Shown piece by piece: positions 32,099 to 40,624 of a stretch of DNA of 49,767 bases. Under the pieces are notes generated by a model, which was not told the origin of the DNA, did not search any database, and saw nothing but the letters and a program-made list of their open reading frames with translations. Within the stretch, counting starts at the first letter, position 1; each line of letters opens with the position of its first letter. This stretch comes from an uncultured Anaerolineae bacterium (GTDB taxonomy: Bacteria; Chloroflexota; Anaerolineae; Anaerolineales; Villigracilaceae), in the NCBI GenBank assembly GCA_903838415.1, contig CAILYI010000103.1, positions 1-49,767 of the forward strand, written 5' to 3'. The translations under genes were made by a program, and so were the position numbers.

Positions 32099-32899
32099 AT
32101 GCCAGAATTGCCAGAAGTTGAAACCTTTGTCCGCAGCCTGCGCCCCGAATTGACCGGGCGTACCATCCGCGCGGCACAGGTTCTCTGGGATCGGACGATT
32201 GCTCCACGCAGCCCTGCGCAATTTATGGCAGAAATTGCCGGACAGGAAATCTGCGCGGTTTCGCGTCGCGCCAAATACCTGCATTTGCAACTGACCAGCC
32301 TGCACCTGTTCATTCATCTGCGCATGAGCGGCGATTTGTGGATGCGTGAACTTCCCTATCAGCCCGAAAAACACGACCGTTTAATTCTTGAACTTTCCGA
32401 CAATCGCGCGCTGGTCTTTAACGATACTCGTAAATTTGGCCGCGCCTGGCTAACGGTACATCCAGAGGACGTGATCGGCGGGCTTGGCCCCGAGCCATTT
32501 GACCCGGCTTTCACTCCCGCCACGTTCCATGCCCGTTTAATGGAACACCACCGCCAGATCAAGCCGCTTTTGCTCGATCAGAGCTTCCTGGCTGGTTTGG
32601 GGAACATCTATACCGACGAGGCATTACATTTGTCGGGTGTGCATCCACAGCGAATTTCGGATAAAATTAAATATGATGAAGCTGAGCGGCTCCATCAATC
32701 CATCCAAAACGTGCTGCTTACCGGTATCGAACACAACGGCGCCAGTTTTGATTGGGTCTACCGCGGCGGAAATTTTCAGAACTATTTCCGTGCTTACGCG
32801 CGCGAAGGCCAGCCCTGTCCCGTGTGCGGCGCTCCCATCCAGCGCATGGTTGTCGGTCAGCGCGGCACGCATTTTTGCCCAGAATGTCAGGTGAAATGA
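32099..32899 (+). CDS. mutM: Formamidopyrimidine-DNA glycosylase
   Basis: A 266-residue Fpg/MutM that excises oxidised purines such as 8-oxoguanine and cuts the abasic site. The N-terminus is MPELPEVET, exposing the catalytic Pro 2 and Glu 3. The conserved lysine is in RRAKYLHL (Lys 59). LDQSFLAGLGNIYTDEALH is the helix-two-turn-helix. The C-terminal zinc finger has its four cysteines at about 240, 243, 260 and 263. The start at 32099 follows from the mature MPELPEVE sequence. It begins seven bases after prs and is followed one base later by the next gene. Confidence 0.96.
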   Translation: MPELPEVETFVRSLRPELTGRTIRAAQVLWDRTIAPRSPAQFMAEIAGQEICAVSRRAKYLHLQLTSLHLFIHLRMSGDLWMRELPYQPEKHDRLILELSDNRALVFNDTRKFGRAWLTVHPEDVIGGLGPEPFDPAFTPATFHARLMEHHRQIKPLLLDQSFLAGLGNIYTDEALHLSGVHPQRISDKIKYDEAERLHQSIQNVLLTGIEHNGASFDWVYRGGNFQNYFRAYAREGQPCPVCGAPIQRMVVGQRGTHFCPECQVK

Positions 32900-32900
32900 T

Positions 32901-33635
32901 ATGAACCTTGGACCTGCTGTAATCCTTATTATTGTGGCGGCGATCGCCGGTTATGTGTTGGGAATTATTGACAGCCGCATGACGGCCGCCCTGCGCAAAA
33001 AAGCCGAAGACAACAAACCTGCGCCTGTTGAAGCAGGGCTTGTCGAACAGAATTTGCCCGGCGAGCATACGGTTTTAAAGGTCACAATTGACCATGCGCT
33101 CAAATGGCATCTCGAACTGGATGAAGCCCGCATCGATGTGCCTGCCTCCATCAGCCCGGAACAACGCCAGCGGCTGGTCAATGTCATCGTGCAAATTCGT
33201 CCGTGGGTGGATGGAAAATCCACGCCGGTACAGGAGGCTGCGCCCGTTCCCGAGCCGCAACCCGCGCCTCAGCTTGTACCGGAACCAGCGCCACTGAAAC
33301 CGCGCCCCACAGCAGTAGCGGCTCAACCCCCCGTCGGCAACGCCCCAGCTCCCAAAATTGACGCCATACGCGGATTCCGCAGCTTGTTAAACGGTGAACT
33401 TAAATCTGCCAACGAAATCAAGAGCACCAGCATCGTGGCAATGATTGACGAAGTTTTACAGGCCAAACTGCTGAGTTCGCCGCTCCTGAGCAAAGGCATC
33501 CGCCTGGAAGAGGGTTCCTTTGGTGAAGTCGTCGTCTTCGTGGGGACCAATCACTACCCTGGCGTAGACGCCGTCCCCGACCCTGAAATTCAGGCCATTA
33601 TCAAATCTGCGATTGCTGATTGGGAAAAGAAGTAA
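32901..33635 (+). CDS. Membrane-anchored hypothetical protein with Pro/Ala-rich linker
   Basis: A 244-residue protein with one N-terminal membrane helix (GPAVILIIVAAIAGYVLGII). Then come an alpha/beta segment (TVLKVTIDHALKWHLELDEA), about 60 residues of Pro/Ala/Val linker (about 110-150), and a C-terminal domain (KIDAIRGFRSLLNGELKSAN, IVAMIDEVLQAKLLSSPLLS, RLEEGSFGEVVVFVG). No family was recognised. The basic stretch after the helix suggests the rest is cytoplasmic. It is the last gene of the meaB operon and ends at the terminator 33643-33670. Confidence 0.72.
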   Translation: MNLGPAVILIIVAAIAGYVLGIIDSRMTAALRKKAEDNKPAPVEAGLVEQNLPGEHTVLKVTIDHALKWHLELDEARIDVPASISPEQRQRLVNVIVQIRPWVDGKSTPVQEAAPVPEPQPAPQLVPEPAPLKPRPTAVAAQPPVGNAPAPKIDAIRGFRSLLNGELKSANEIKSTSIVAMIDEVLQAKLLSSPLLSKGIRLEEGSFGEVVVFVGTNHYPGVDAVPDPEIQAIIKSAIADWEKK

Positions 33636-33642
33636 AACAACA

Positions 33643-33670
33643 AAACGGCGAGGGCTTCCTCGCCGTTTTT
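33643..33670. terminator. Bidirectional terminator
   Basis: AAACGGCGAGG and CCTCGCCGTTT pair perfectly around GCTT, with TTTTT following and AAAACAACAAAA before. It separates the convergent meaB operon and the usp operon. Confidence 0.92.
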
Positions 33671-33687
33671 GATTCCTGCCGGGTCAC

Positions 33688-34527
33688 TTATTCTTGTGGT
33701 TTCAGATAACGAGCCGTCAAAATCGGGCACTGACCGATTTCCGCCACATCGGCAGTCACGTTGGGGGTGTAGTGCTGTCTCAGGCTGCGCGCCGAATATT
33801 GCGACCCCATGCAGATCAGATCATAATTTCCGTCTTTGACTTCAGCCAGGATTTGCTCGACCACATTGCCGTGCCGCACTTTGATGCGGGCTTCCAGACC
33901 CACTTTTTGGGCGCTTTCCAGCCCTTCGCGCAGATTACGTCCGGTCAGGGTGTCGGTATTTTCCACGTTCTTCCAGTTTTCGCGGATTTTTCGCGCTTCG
34001 GGGTAGTCCAGGTTGATCGGGGGAATCACCGTCATCAGCGTGACCGTGGCTGAGTTCATTTGCGCCACCCTCAATCCCAGATGCTCGGCTGTGACGGTGT
34101 AACCCAGCCCGCCCATGCAAATGAGAACGCGTTTAATTGGCATGCGCACCGCTGGAACAAACAAAATTGGAATTGTGACATCGGCCATGATCTGCCGGAA
34201 GGAATTTCCCAAAACCATGCGGCGGATTTGCGGTCTGCCAAACGGGCCAAAGACGAGCATTCGTTCTGATTCGGGGTTGGCGCGGCGCGAGATGGCCGCT
34301 TCGGCGGAGCCGTTGTCCAACTCCAGCGAGTAATCAAGCCCATATTCCTGAAAGAGCGTGACCGCGCGGCTGAAGATTTCTTCCACCGGGTGTTCGTCAT
34401 CGTTGCCTTCCACCACACCGACCAGCGCCAGGCGCGAGGCCATTGTTTTGGCAATCCACGCGCCGTATTCAATCGCGGGCCAGGTTCCTTCAAAGCCGTT
34501 GGTGAAAATCATTAGTTGCGGTTTCAT
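33688..34527 (-). CDS. Universal stress protein, tandem UspA domains
   Basis: A 279-residue protein made of two UspA-like alpha/beta domains (about 1-128 and 129-279). The first starts QLMIFTNGFEGTWPAIEYGA and ends in the strand IPILFVPAVRMP. The second starts RVLICMGGLGYTVTAEH, contains DLICMGSQYSARSL and ends CPILTAR. The G-2x-G-9x-G(S/T) ATP loop of ATP-binding Usp proteins is only partly kept (MGSQYSARSLRQHYTPNVTA). The start overlaps the stop of the chromate-transporter gene upstream (ATGA), placing it in that operon. Confidence 0.85.
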   Translation of the reverse strand: MKPQLMIFTNGFEGTWPAIEYGAWIAKTMASRLALVGVVEGNDDEHPVEEIFSRAVTLFQEYGLDYSLELDNGSAEAAISRRANPESERMLVFGPFGRPQIRRMVLGNSFRQIMADVTIPILFVPAVRMPIKRVLICMGGLGYTVTAEHLGLRVAQMNSATVTLMTVIPPINLDYPEARKIRENWKNVENTDTLTGRNLREGLESAQKVGLEARIKVRHGNVVEQILAEVKDGNYDLICMGSQYSARSLRQHYTPNVTADVAEIGQCPILTARYLKPQE

Positions 34528-35063
34528 CGGAATAAAAATACTCCTAAAATCCCGGCGCCGAACAGCACCAGTGGGGATGGCAGGTCAAACCACAGCGCCA
34601 CAAATGCGACTGCGCCAATTGCCAGCGCCCGCCGTCCAATCGATTTACTGGCGTCGGAGCGGAAAATTTGCCACGCCACCAGCGCAATCAGCACGCCCAC
34701 GGCGGGCGACATGCCCTTGATGAAATTTTCCATCCAGGTTTCGCTTTGATAGCGTTCAAGAACGGAGACCACCGTTAGCATGATGATGGTGGGCGGCAAA
34801 ACGGCACCCACCAGCGCTGTCAACACTCCGGGGAAGCCGCCCGCCGCAAAACCGACGAACATTGCCAGCTTGAGGGCTTCGCTGCCGGGCAGGACGTTTG
34901 ACAGTCCCACCGCTTCGATGAATTGCGCCTCGCTCATGATTGTCCCCACCGATTCTTTGTACAATAGCCCGACGGAGGCCGGGCCCGAAGTGGTCAGCAG
35001 GTTGACCTTCAGGAACATCCAGAATAATTTCAGCCAGACGGAAACTTTCGCAGGTGGATTCAT
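34524..35063 (-). CDS. chrA: Chromate transporter, half-size (CHR family), second partner
   Basis: A 179-residue membrane protein, one CHR domain. The family signature is clear: FLKVNLLTTSGPASVGLLY, then VLPGSEALKLAMFVGFAAGG and ALVGAVLPPTIIMLTV. About five membrane segments. Full-length ChrA has two such halves fused; here the halves are separate genes (35060-35578 is the other), as in the short-chain CHR pairs that need each other for chromate export. It overlaps the partner by four bases. The transport substrate may be chromate or another oxyanion. Confidence 0.88.
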   Translation of the reverse strand: MNPPAKVSVWLKLFWMFLKVNLLTTSGPASVGLLYKESVGTIMSEAQFIEAVGLSNVLPGSEALKLAMFVGFAAGGFPGVLTALVGAVLPPTIIMLTVVSVLERYQSETWMENFIKGMSPAVGVLIALVAWQIFRSDASKSIGRRALAIGAVAFVALWFDLPSPLVLFGAGILGVFLFR

Positions 35064-35578
35064 CGGAACAGGAGAACTCCTGTCAGCCCGGCTACCAGGA
35101 TGACGAGCGGCGCCGGAAGCTCAAAGATCAGCGCCGCCAGGCTTGCGCCTCCAATAATCAACGATTGCCAGCCCAGCCCGCCATTGCCGCCTTTGAACAC
35201 TTTCCAGGCGACGAAAAGCATCAAAACGGCGACTGCCGGGGTCAGGCCTTCGACAAAACTTCCCACCCACGATTCGCGGCGCAGACGGTGCAAAACCGAT
35301 ACCACGCCGAACATCAGCACCGTTGGTGGCAGGATGGCGCCAAATAGGGCCACCGTTCCACCGGGAATCCCGGCGATAGTGTATCCGATAAACATGGCCA
35401 GCTGCAATGCGTCCGAGCCGGGCAGGAGCGTGGAAAATCCCACCGCCTGGATGAATTGCTGTTCTGTCAAAAAGTGACCAACGGCCTCTTTGTACAGCAG
35501 CCCCACCGAAGCCGGGCCGGAGGTGCTGAGCAGGTTGACTTTCAGGAAAGTCCAGAAAAGGAGAAGAAGTTTATCCAT
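35060..35578 (-). CDS. chrA: Chromate transporter, half-size (CHR family), first partner
   Basis: A 172-residue single-CHR-domain membrane protein, closely similar to its downstream partner: FLKVNLLSTSGPASVGLLYK, LLPGSDALQLAMFIGYTIAG, and ALFGAILPPTVLMFGVVSVL. The similarity of both halves, each starting FLKVNLL, suggests tandem duplication, with opposite membrane topology usual for such pairs. It begins 11 bp after the elp3 stop and runs on through the second half and the universal stress protein. Confidence 0.88.
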   Translation of the reverse strand: MDKLLLLFWTFLKVNLLSTSGPASVGLLYKEAVGHFLTEQQFIQAVGFSTLLPGSDALQLAMFIGYTIAGIPGGTVALFGAILPPTVLMFGVVSVLHRLRRESWVGSFVEGLTPAVAVLMLFVAWKVFKGGNGGLGWQSLIIGGASLAALIFELPAPLVILVAGLTGVLLFR

Positions 35579-35589
35579 AGGCGCGGAGT

Positions 35590-37242
35590 TCAGATTTTTT
35601 TCACCAGGTACAGTTCTCCACGTTCAAAACCGCGCTCCAGGTAGTATTGGCGCGTTCCAATGGCAGAAATGACCGCCAGTTTGTCAAAACCGTGCGCTTT
35701 GGCGATATTTTCGGCTTCGACGAGCAGACTTGTGCCCAAACCGGCATGTTGGGTGGAGCCGTTTGTCTCCGCGCCAACCGGCAGCGATTGTCCGTAGACG
35801 TGGACTTCACGGATTAAGGCCGCGCCGCTTAAATCGTCCAGGCCGGTTTCAGGGGAATCAGCTTGAGGCAGGCACAGGCGGATGAAACCGGCGAGCCGGT
35901 CATCAGGAGTGATGTAGGAGAGAAAATGCTCCTCGGCGGCACCGGCCGGATAGATCTGGTCATCCAGCTGCAGGGTGGCTGCCTCCACATTTGTCCCGCG
36001 CACTTCCCGGCAGCGGATGCAGCTGCAGCTGGTTCCGCGCGATTTCATTTCCTTTTGGACGTCCTGCCGCAGGCTGGTGCGTTTGTTGCCTTCGACCACG
36101 TTGGTGGACGGGATGTCGCGGATGACGCGATTGATGCGGCAGTAGCGCGGGACGGTCGGTTTGATCTCGGTGATCAGATCGATCAGTTCCTGGGTGGTGT
36201 ATGGTTGAAACTCGCCGCGCTGCCAGACTTCGTACAGTTCGGCGTTGGCGAGCAGTTGATTGGGGTAAATTTTGATTTCATCGGGGCAGAAATCAGTCCA
36301 TAGGCGGGCAAAATCGAGGCGGTCGCTTTCGGGGGTGGCGCCGTGCAGGTTGGGCATCCAGTGCAGGACGATTTTGAATCCGGCGGTGCGCAGCAGGGCC
36401 ACGGCTCGGCGCGTTGTTGCCACGTCGTGGCCGCGTTTGTTCATTTCAAGGATGCGGTCATCCAGGCTCTGCGCGCCCATTTGCACCTTGGTGACGCCCA
36501 GGTGGCGCAGCCAGGTCAGTTCTTTGGGTGTGATTTCATCGGGACGGGTTTCAATCACCAGTCCCACGTTGCGGTGTGGCGCGCTTTCGTTGAGAGTCTG
36601 GGCGGCGGCGAGGTCGCTGCCCCCCTCGATCCCCCCATTTTGCTCTGTAACATAGGGGGATGACAGGGGGGACGGGGCATTCATCGCGTCAAAACAACGC
36701 TTGACGAACCATTCCTGATAATCGCGGCGGTAGGCGCTCCAGGTGCCGCCCAGAATCAGCAGTTCAATTTTGTCGGTGGGATGTCCCAGGTTTTCGAGCG
36801 CTTCCAGCCGCGAGCGCACCTGGGTGAAGGGGTCAAAGTTGTGTTCCAGCCCGCGCATAGCGCCCGGTTCATCGGGGAGATAACTTTTGGGCATGCGCAC
36901 ATCGGTCGGGCAGAAAATACACTTGCCGGGGCAGGGATAGGGTTTGGTGAGGACGGTGACGGTGGTCACGCCCGAAAGCGTGCGCACCGGCTTCATGCGG
37001 ATTTTTGCCAACAGGCTTTTATCCGGATTGAGCTCCCCGAGGGCGGTCATCTCGTTATAAGCGCCTACCAGCGCTGCCTTAGAAAGCACCTGTCCCCCGG
37101 TGTGCGGATGTTCGCGCAAGGCATCCATCGGGTCTGCGCCGTTGATGATGTCGTTGAGCACCACGCGCGCCAGGGCCAGTTTTTCGGGGGTCAGGGTATT
37201 TTGCTGTTTCCAGCGTTGTTGACGTTCGGTAGTAGGGTTCAT
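35590..37242 (-). CDS. elp3: Elp3-type radical SAM/GNAT tRNA-modifying enzyme
   Basis: A 550-residue Elp3 homologue. The radical SAM cluster is CPGKCIFCP with cysteines at about 104, 108 and 111 (CxxxCxxC). GLVIETRPDEIT and MGAQSLDDRILEMNKRGH are the conserved barrel strands. The C-terminal part (from about 400) is the GNAT acetyltransferase domain with LGTSLLVEAENIAKAHGFDK. Elp3 installs the carboxymethyl group at wobble U34 of tRNA from acetyl-CoA. An extra stretch at about residues 191-208 is encoded by a palindrome inserted in frame (see repeat 36620-36671). ATG 37242 is chosen over an upstream TTG. Confidence 0.92.
   Translation of the reverse strand: MNPTTERQQRWKQQNTLTPEKLALARVVLNDIINGADPMDALREHPHTGGQVLSKAALVGAYNEMTALGELNPDKSLLAKIRMKPVRTLSGVTTVTVLTKPYPCPGKCIFCPTDVRMPKSYLPDEPGAMRGLEHNFDPFTQVRSRLEALENLGHPTDKIELLILGGTWSAYRRDYQEWFVKRCFDAMNAPSPLSSPYVTEQNGGIEGGSDLAAAQTLNESAPHRNVGLVIETRPDEITPKELTWLRHLGVTKVQMGAQSLDDRILEMNKRGHDVATTRRAVALLRTAGFKIVLHWMPNLHGATPESDRLDFARLWTDFCPDEIKIYPNQLLANAELYEVWQRGEFQPYTTQELIDLITEIKPTVPRYCRINRVIRDIPSTNVVEGNKRTSLRQDVQKEMKSRGTSCSCIRCREVRGTNVEAATLQLDDQIYPAGAAEEHFLSYITPDDRLAGFIRLCLPQADSPETGLDDLSGAALIREVHVYGQSLPVGAETNGSTQHAGLGTSLLVEAENIAKAHGFDKLAVISAIGTRQYYLERGFERGELYLVKKI
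36620..36671. repeat. 52-bp palindromic element inserted in frame in elp3
   Basis: The arms CCCCCCTCGATCCCCC (from 36620) and the reverse complement of 36655-36671, CCCCCCTGTCATCCCCC, match except for one short step, around an 18-nt loop. Base composition differs sharply from the surrounding gene. It encodes a Ser/Pro-rich then Gly-rich stretch that Elp3 proteins normally lack, between FDAMN and the AAAQTLNESAPHRNVGL segment. The frame is kept. Confidence 0.6.
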
Positions 37243-37281
37243 TGATACCTGTAAATTCTCATGTGCCAAGCAAAAATCAAC

Positions 37282-37632
37282 TCAGCCCATCGGGTATTTC
37301 AAGTGCTGCCCGCCGATCAGGTGCATGTGCAGGTGGAAAACTGTCTGCCCGCTGTGCACGCCGGTGTTGACGATGGAGCGGTAGCCGCCTGCGGCAATAC
37401 CGTCCATTTCGGCGATTTTTCGGGCTGTAGTGAACAGGTGGCCGAGAATTTGTTCGTCTTCTGCTTCGGCATGGCTTACGGACTGGATGTGTTTATTGGG
37501 CACAATCAGGACGTGAGTCGGCGCGACGGGGTGGATATCGCGGAAAGCGGTCACCAGTTCATCCTGGTAAACGATGTTTGCCGGGGCTTCACCGGCGGCG
37601 ATTTTGCAGAAGATACAGGATGGATTCAGCAT
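37282..37632 (-). CDS. HIT-family hydrolase (HINT-like)
   Basis: A 116-residue histidine-triad protein. It starts [20 protein letters not shown] shortly after the Met, has [13 protein letters not shown], and ends with the triad HLHMHLIGG followed by the usual C-terminal strand. HINT members hydrolyse purine nucleotide phosphoramidates or act on nucleotide conjugates. Met 37632 is chosen by family length; no good ribosome site is seen, and a longer frame reaches 37686. The two N-terminal cysteines (CIFC) could bind zinc with downstream histidines. It lies 39 bp upstream of elp3 and is likely co-transcribed. Confidence 0.87.
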   Translation of the reverse strand: MLNPSCIFCKIAAGEAPANIVYQDELVTAFRDIHPVAPTHVLIVPNKHIQSVSHAEAEDEQILGHLFTTARKIAEMDGIAAGGYRSIVNTGVHSGQTVFHLHMHLIGGQHLKYPMG

Positions 37633-37702
37633 ATATCCAAAGGCGGAAAGGTGTGAGTAAAGGAGGATGAGCCGCGCGCGGAACATATATGGGGTTCAGC
37701 CC

Positions 37703-38881
37703 TTACGGGATCGCTCCATAGGTCGGCGCGCAGACAATATCGTAGTATTCCAATTCGATGGCTTTGTTTTGCTCGGCATAGGCGGTGGCTTCTTCGCCAA
37801 TGCTGCGAACTGTGTCGATGTGGGCGCGGGCGTCGGTATCCCAATAGCGCGGCAGCGTCATAAGCGGGTCGCCGATGGGACCATCCGGGATGTAGGAAGG
37901 GCGTGCCGGGTCAGCGCCATCGGTCAGCGGCACCCAGTTGTACATGATCGGGCCGCGCGGATTGATGGTGAAGCCGAGTTTGAATCCGTACTGGCGCGCC
38001 GCGTCAGTCGGGCGTTTCCCAAAGTCACCGCCGGGCCAGATGATGGCGACCGGCGTTTTGTTGAAGTGAGCTTGCATGGCGTCGATGGAACCCTGCAGTT
38101 CGCCTTTCAGAAACTCATCGCTGGAATTGTCGCTCATGTTGATATTGTGGATGACGCCGTGCGCCTGATGATCCACCCAACCTTCAGCCTCGATGGCGGC
38201 ATTCTCATCCCATAATTGCTGATTGGTATCAGGGTGGCTGATCCAGGCATTGACGACTTTCCAGCCCCAATCGTCATAGAAATTCTTGAAGGTTTTGTCG
38301 AAATATTCGCGATATTTGCGATCGTCAACGATCAGCAGCACGGAGCGCTGGGGGATTTTGGCGTTATTGTACAGAAAATCGGCGGCCTGCTGCATGGTGA
38401 CAGCTTCAAAGCCCATTTCGTGCAGGTCGTTCATCATCTTGCGGAAGTCGCTAAGGTTGATCTGGTCAGCGGCTGTAACTGCGCCCTTGGTGATGGAGTG
38501 GAACATGATGGGCATCAGCACTGTGCCGGGGACGGCGTTGTTGGGGTCCCATTTGGCTTTCAGCGCCTGGCAGCTGTCGCTGACGTAGGTGTGCGGTGTG
38601 TCGAGCGGATTCAAGAGCGTGGTGCTGAATCCATCCGGCAGGGCCGGGGGCGTGCGATTTGGATCGGGAGTGATGGTTGCTGTGGGGGCGGGAGTTTCTG
38701 TGATGGGCGGAACATACCCGGCGGTTTGCGTGGCGCCAGCAAAAATGGTGGCGACCGCCTGGGTCAGCGCCGCATCCATATCGGGCGTGGGCTGCGGCGT
38801 GGCTGCCGGGGCGCATGTGGCCGTGATAACGGCGAATAAGAGCAGGGTGGAGAAAGTCCGTAGGAAAGGGGTGTGAGTCAT
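37703..38881 (-). CDS. Polysaccharide-deacetylase-like lipoprotein
   Basis: A 392-residue secreted protein. MTHTPFLRTFSTLLLFAVIT leads to the lipobox TATC, then a Thr/Pro/Ala linker. From about 110 the NodB-like fold follows: PIMFHSITKGAV, DFRKMMNDLHEMGFEAVTMQ, and the core strand SVLLIVDDRKYREYFDK in the place of the LTFDDG motif. Later come IIWPGGDFGKRPTDAARQYG and GFKLGFTINPRG, typical barrel strands. The motif DDRK instead of DDG and no clear HxxxH argue for altered or lost metal-dependent deacetylation. ATG 38881 has no Shine-Dalgarno; TAAAAT ends seven bases before it (leaderless candidate). Confidence 0.78.
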   Translation of the reverse strand: MTHTPFLRTFSTLLLFAVITATCAPAATPQPTPDMDAALTQAVATIFAGATQTAGYVPPITETPAPTATITPDPNRTPPALPDGFSTTLLNPLDTPHTYVSDSCQALKAKWDPNNAVPGTVLMPIMFHSITKGAVTAADQINLSDFRKMMNDLHEMGFEAVTMQQAADFLYNNAKIPQRSVLLIVDDRKYREYFDKTFKNFYDDWGWKVVNAWISHPDTNQQLWDENAAIEAEGWVDHQAHGVIHNINMSDNSSDEFLKGELQGSIDAMQAHFNKTPVAIIWPGGDFGKRPTDAARQYGFKLGFTINPRGPIMYNWVPLTDGADPARPSYIPDGPIGDPLMTLPRYWDTDARAHIDTVRSIGEEATAYAEQNKAIELEYYDIVCAPTYGAIP

Positions 38882-38888
38882 GGGCTTG

Positions 38889-38894
38889 ATTTTA
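38889..38894 (-). promoter_or_regulatory. -10 box for leaderless deacetylase-like transcript
   Basis: TAAAAT on the minus strand ends seven bases before ATG 38881, with no ribosome-binding site. Confidence 0.35.
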
Positions 38895-38920
38895 ATCGAT
38901 AAAGCGGAGATATTTGCAGC

Positions 38921-38959
38921 AGAAGGGGCGACCCATTGGGCCGCCCCTTCTACTTTTTT
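38921..38959 (+). terminator. Hairpin downstream of the inositol-phosphate synthase gene
   Basis: AGAAGGGGCG and CGCCCCTTCT pair around an 11-nt loop. A run of six T follows on the plus strand, but no plus-strand gene ends here. For the minus-strand synthase gene, whose stop lies just beyond, it is a hairpin without a T tract. Its role may be message stability. Confidence 0.45.
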
Positions 38960-40044
38960 CATTCTTTGTTTTCGCCCTTGATGAAGGCTTCGGTCATCTC
39001 TCGGCAGATATTGTCTTTGAACTGTTGGGGAGGTGTCTTGAAGAAATAGGATGATGGGCCGACGATCGGGCCGCTTATGCCGCGATCGAGGGCCAGCTTG
39101 GCGCAGCGCACCGCGTCGATGATGACTCCGGCGGAGTTGGGGCTGTCCCACACTTCGAGCTTGGCTTCCAGGTTGAGCGGTACGTTGCCAAAAGTGGTGC
39201 CTTCCATGCGGATGTAGCACCACTTGCGGTCAGTCAGCCACGGCACATAGTCCGATGGGCCGACATGGATGTTGCCCGGCTCGAGTTCGTAAGGAATCAT
39301 GCTGGTGACAGCGCCGGTCTTGGAGATTTTCTTGCTTTCCAGGCGTTCGCGCTCGAGCATATTCATAAAGTCGGTGTTGCCGCCGAAATTAAGCTGGTAG
39401 GTACGATCAATGCGCACGCCACGGTCAACGAACAGGCTGGTGATGACACGGTGCAGGATGGTGGCGCCCACCTGCGATTTGATGTCATCGCCCAGGATCG
39501 GCAGACCGGCATCCTTGAAGCGTTTGCCCCAGTATTCTGACGAGGCGATAAAGACCGGGATGGCGTTGACGAAGGCGCAGCCCGCTTCGATGATCTGTTC
39601 CACGTACCATTTGGTGGCCATTTCCGAGCCAACAGGTAGGTAGCTGACGACGACATCGGTTTTGGTCTCTTTGAGCAGCTTGACGATATCTGCGGTGGCG
39701 CCGGGGGCTTTGGTGATGACCTGTGAAAGGTACTTGCCCAGGCCATCGTGAGTCATACCGCGCACGACGGGCGCGTTCAGGTGCGGCACATCGCTGAACT
39801 TGTAAGTGTTATTGGGTTCGGCGAAAATAGCCTCAGAGATGTCTTTGCCCACTTTGGTGATGTTAATATCAATTCCCATCGTCAGTTCGATGTCACTGAT
39901 GTGGTAACCACCCAGGTTGACGTGCATTAATCCTGGCACGCTGGCATCGTCAGGGGTGTTCTTGTAGAATTCAAGACCCTGCACCAGCGACGATGCACAG
40001 TTGCCAACACCGATGATTGCTACTCGGACTTTCTTGTTGCTCAT
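38959..40044 (-). CDS. ino1: myo-Inositol-1-phosphate synthase
   Basis: A 361-residue Ino1/MIPS, the length of the bacterial and archaeal type. It converts glucose 6-phosphate to myo-inositol 1-phosphate using NAD. The N-terminal Rossmann motif is [71 protein letters not shown], the catalytic core region [11 protein letters not shown], and [20 protein letters not shown] follow, all family landmarks. A good Shine-Dalgarno (AAGGAG) precedes ATG. With the inositol monophosphatase at 13702-14481 it could supply free inositol for inositol phospholipids, as in other MIPS-bearing bacteria. Confidence 0.95.
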   Translation of the reverse strand: MSNKKVRVAIIGVGNCASSLVQGLEFYKNTPDDASVPGLMHVNLGGYHISDIELTMGIDINITKVGKDISEAIFAEPNNTYKFSDVPHLNAPVVRGMTHDGLGKYLSQVITKAPGATADIVKLLKETKTDVVVSYLPVGSEMATKWYVEQIIEAGCAFVNAIPVFIASSEYWGKRFKDAGLPILGDDIKSQVGATILHRVITSLFVDRGVRIDRTYQLNFGGNTDFMNMLERERLESKKISKTGAVTSMIPYELEPGNIHVGPSDYVPWLTDRKWCYIRMEGTTFGNVPLNLEAKLEVWDSPNSAGVIIDAVRCAKLALDRGISGPIVGPSSYFFKTPPQQFKDNICREMTEAFIKGENKE

Positions 40045-40211
40045 GTTGTTCTCCTTGCGTTGCGTTTGGTTTCAATCTCCTGCCACAGGTTCTTTGCAGG
40101 GTGAGAATTTGACTGTTTTTAACCGCCAGCTGCCATTCTTCTTTGTTCAGTCATTGGAAATTTTGAATGGCAGTATAATCTTAATGCGTTCTACTATCGA
40201 AATCTATCCTT

Positions 40212-40610
40212 TTGTTGACTCTTATGCATCAGCAAGTCCGTCACTTGAAAAATCTCATACAAATTGGCCGCGAATTCAATATCGCGGCTGACTTGTCTTC
40301 AGTCTTACAGATGATTTGGGCTGCGGCGCTCGGATTAATCTATTCAGCGAGAGACTGCAAGACTTGCTCTGGGTTGGATGCGTTCAGCAAAATTGGCAAG
40401 GCTGATTATAACGGGGATGACGCCACAATTCTAGTGACACTTGCCAAGTATGCCGCATTGGTTACTCAGAAAACACAACGGCAGACTCAATTGGAGAAAA
40501 CCCGTAACGAAGACATTCGTATCGAAAAGACGAAAAATGACTTCGTGGTGTGCCACTCCCTTAAAATACACATCCGGTTCCCAAGCACCGGGAAAATACT
40601 CGCAGGTTAG
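40212..40610 (+). pseudogene. Remnant of a GAF-domain sensor kinase
   Basis: An open frame of about 132 codons that looks like a shrunken sensor. LIQIGREFNIAADLSSVLQM corresponds to the start of a GAF domain (compare LTQVGQIINSSLELDEVLRI in the cyclase at 42782-44488). GDDATILVTLAKYAALVTQK corresponds to its last strand and helix, but only about 45 residues lie between them instead of about 120. A short coil (EKTRNEDIRIEKTKNDFV) and CHSLK recall the linker and H-box of a histidine kinase, then the frame ends in unrelated sequence. The catalytic part is absent. A TATAAT at 40174 is upstream. Between ino1 and here (40045-40211) nothing else is recognised. Confidence 0.6.
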
Positions 40611-40624
40611 GTCGTTTATTCCTT

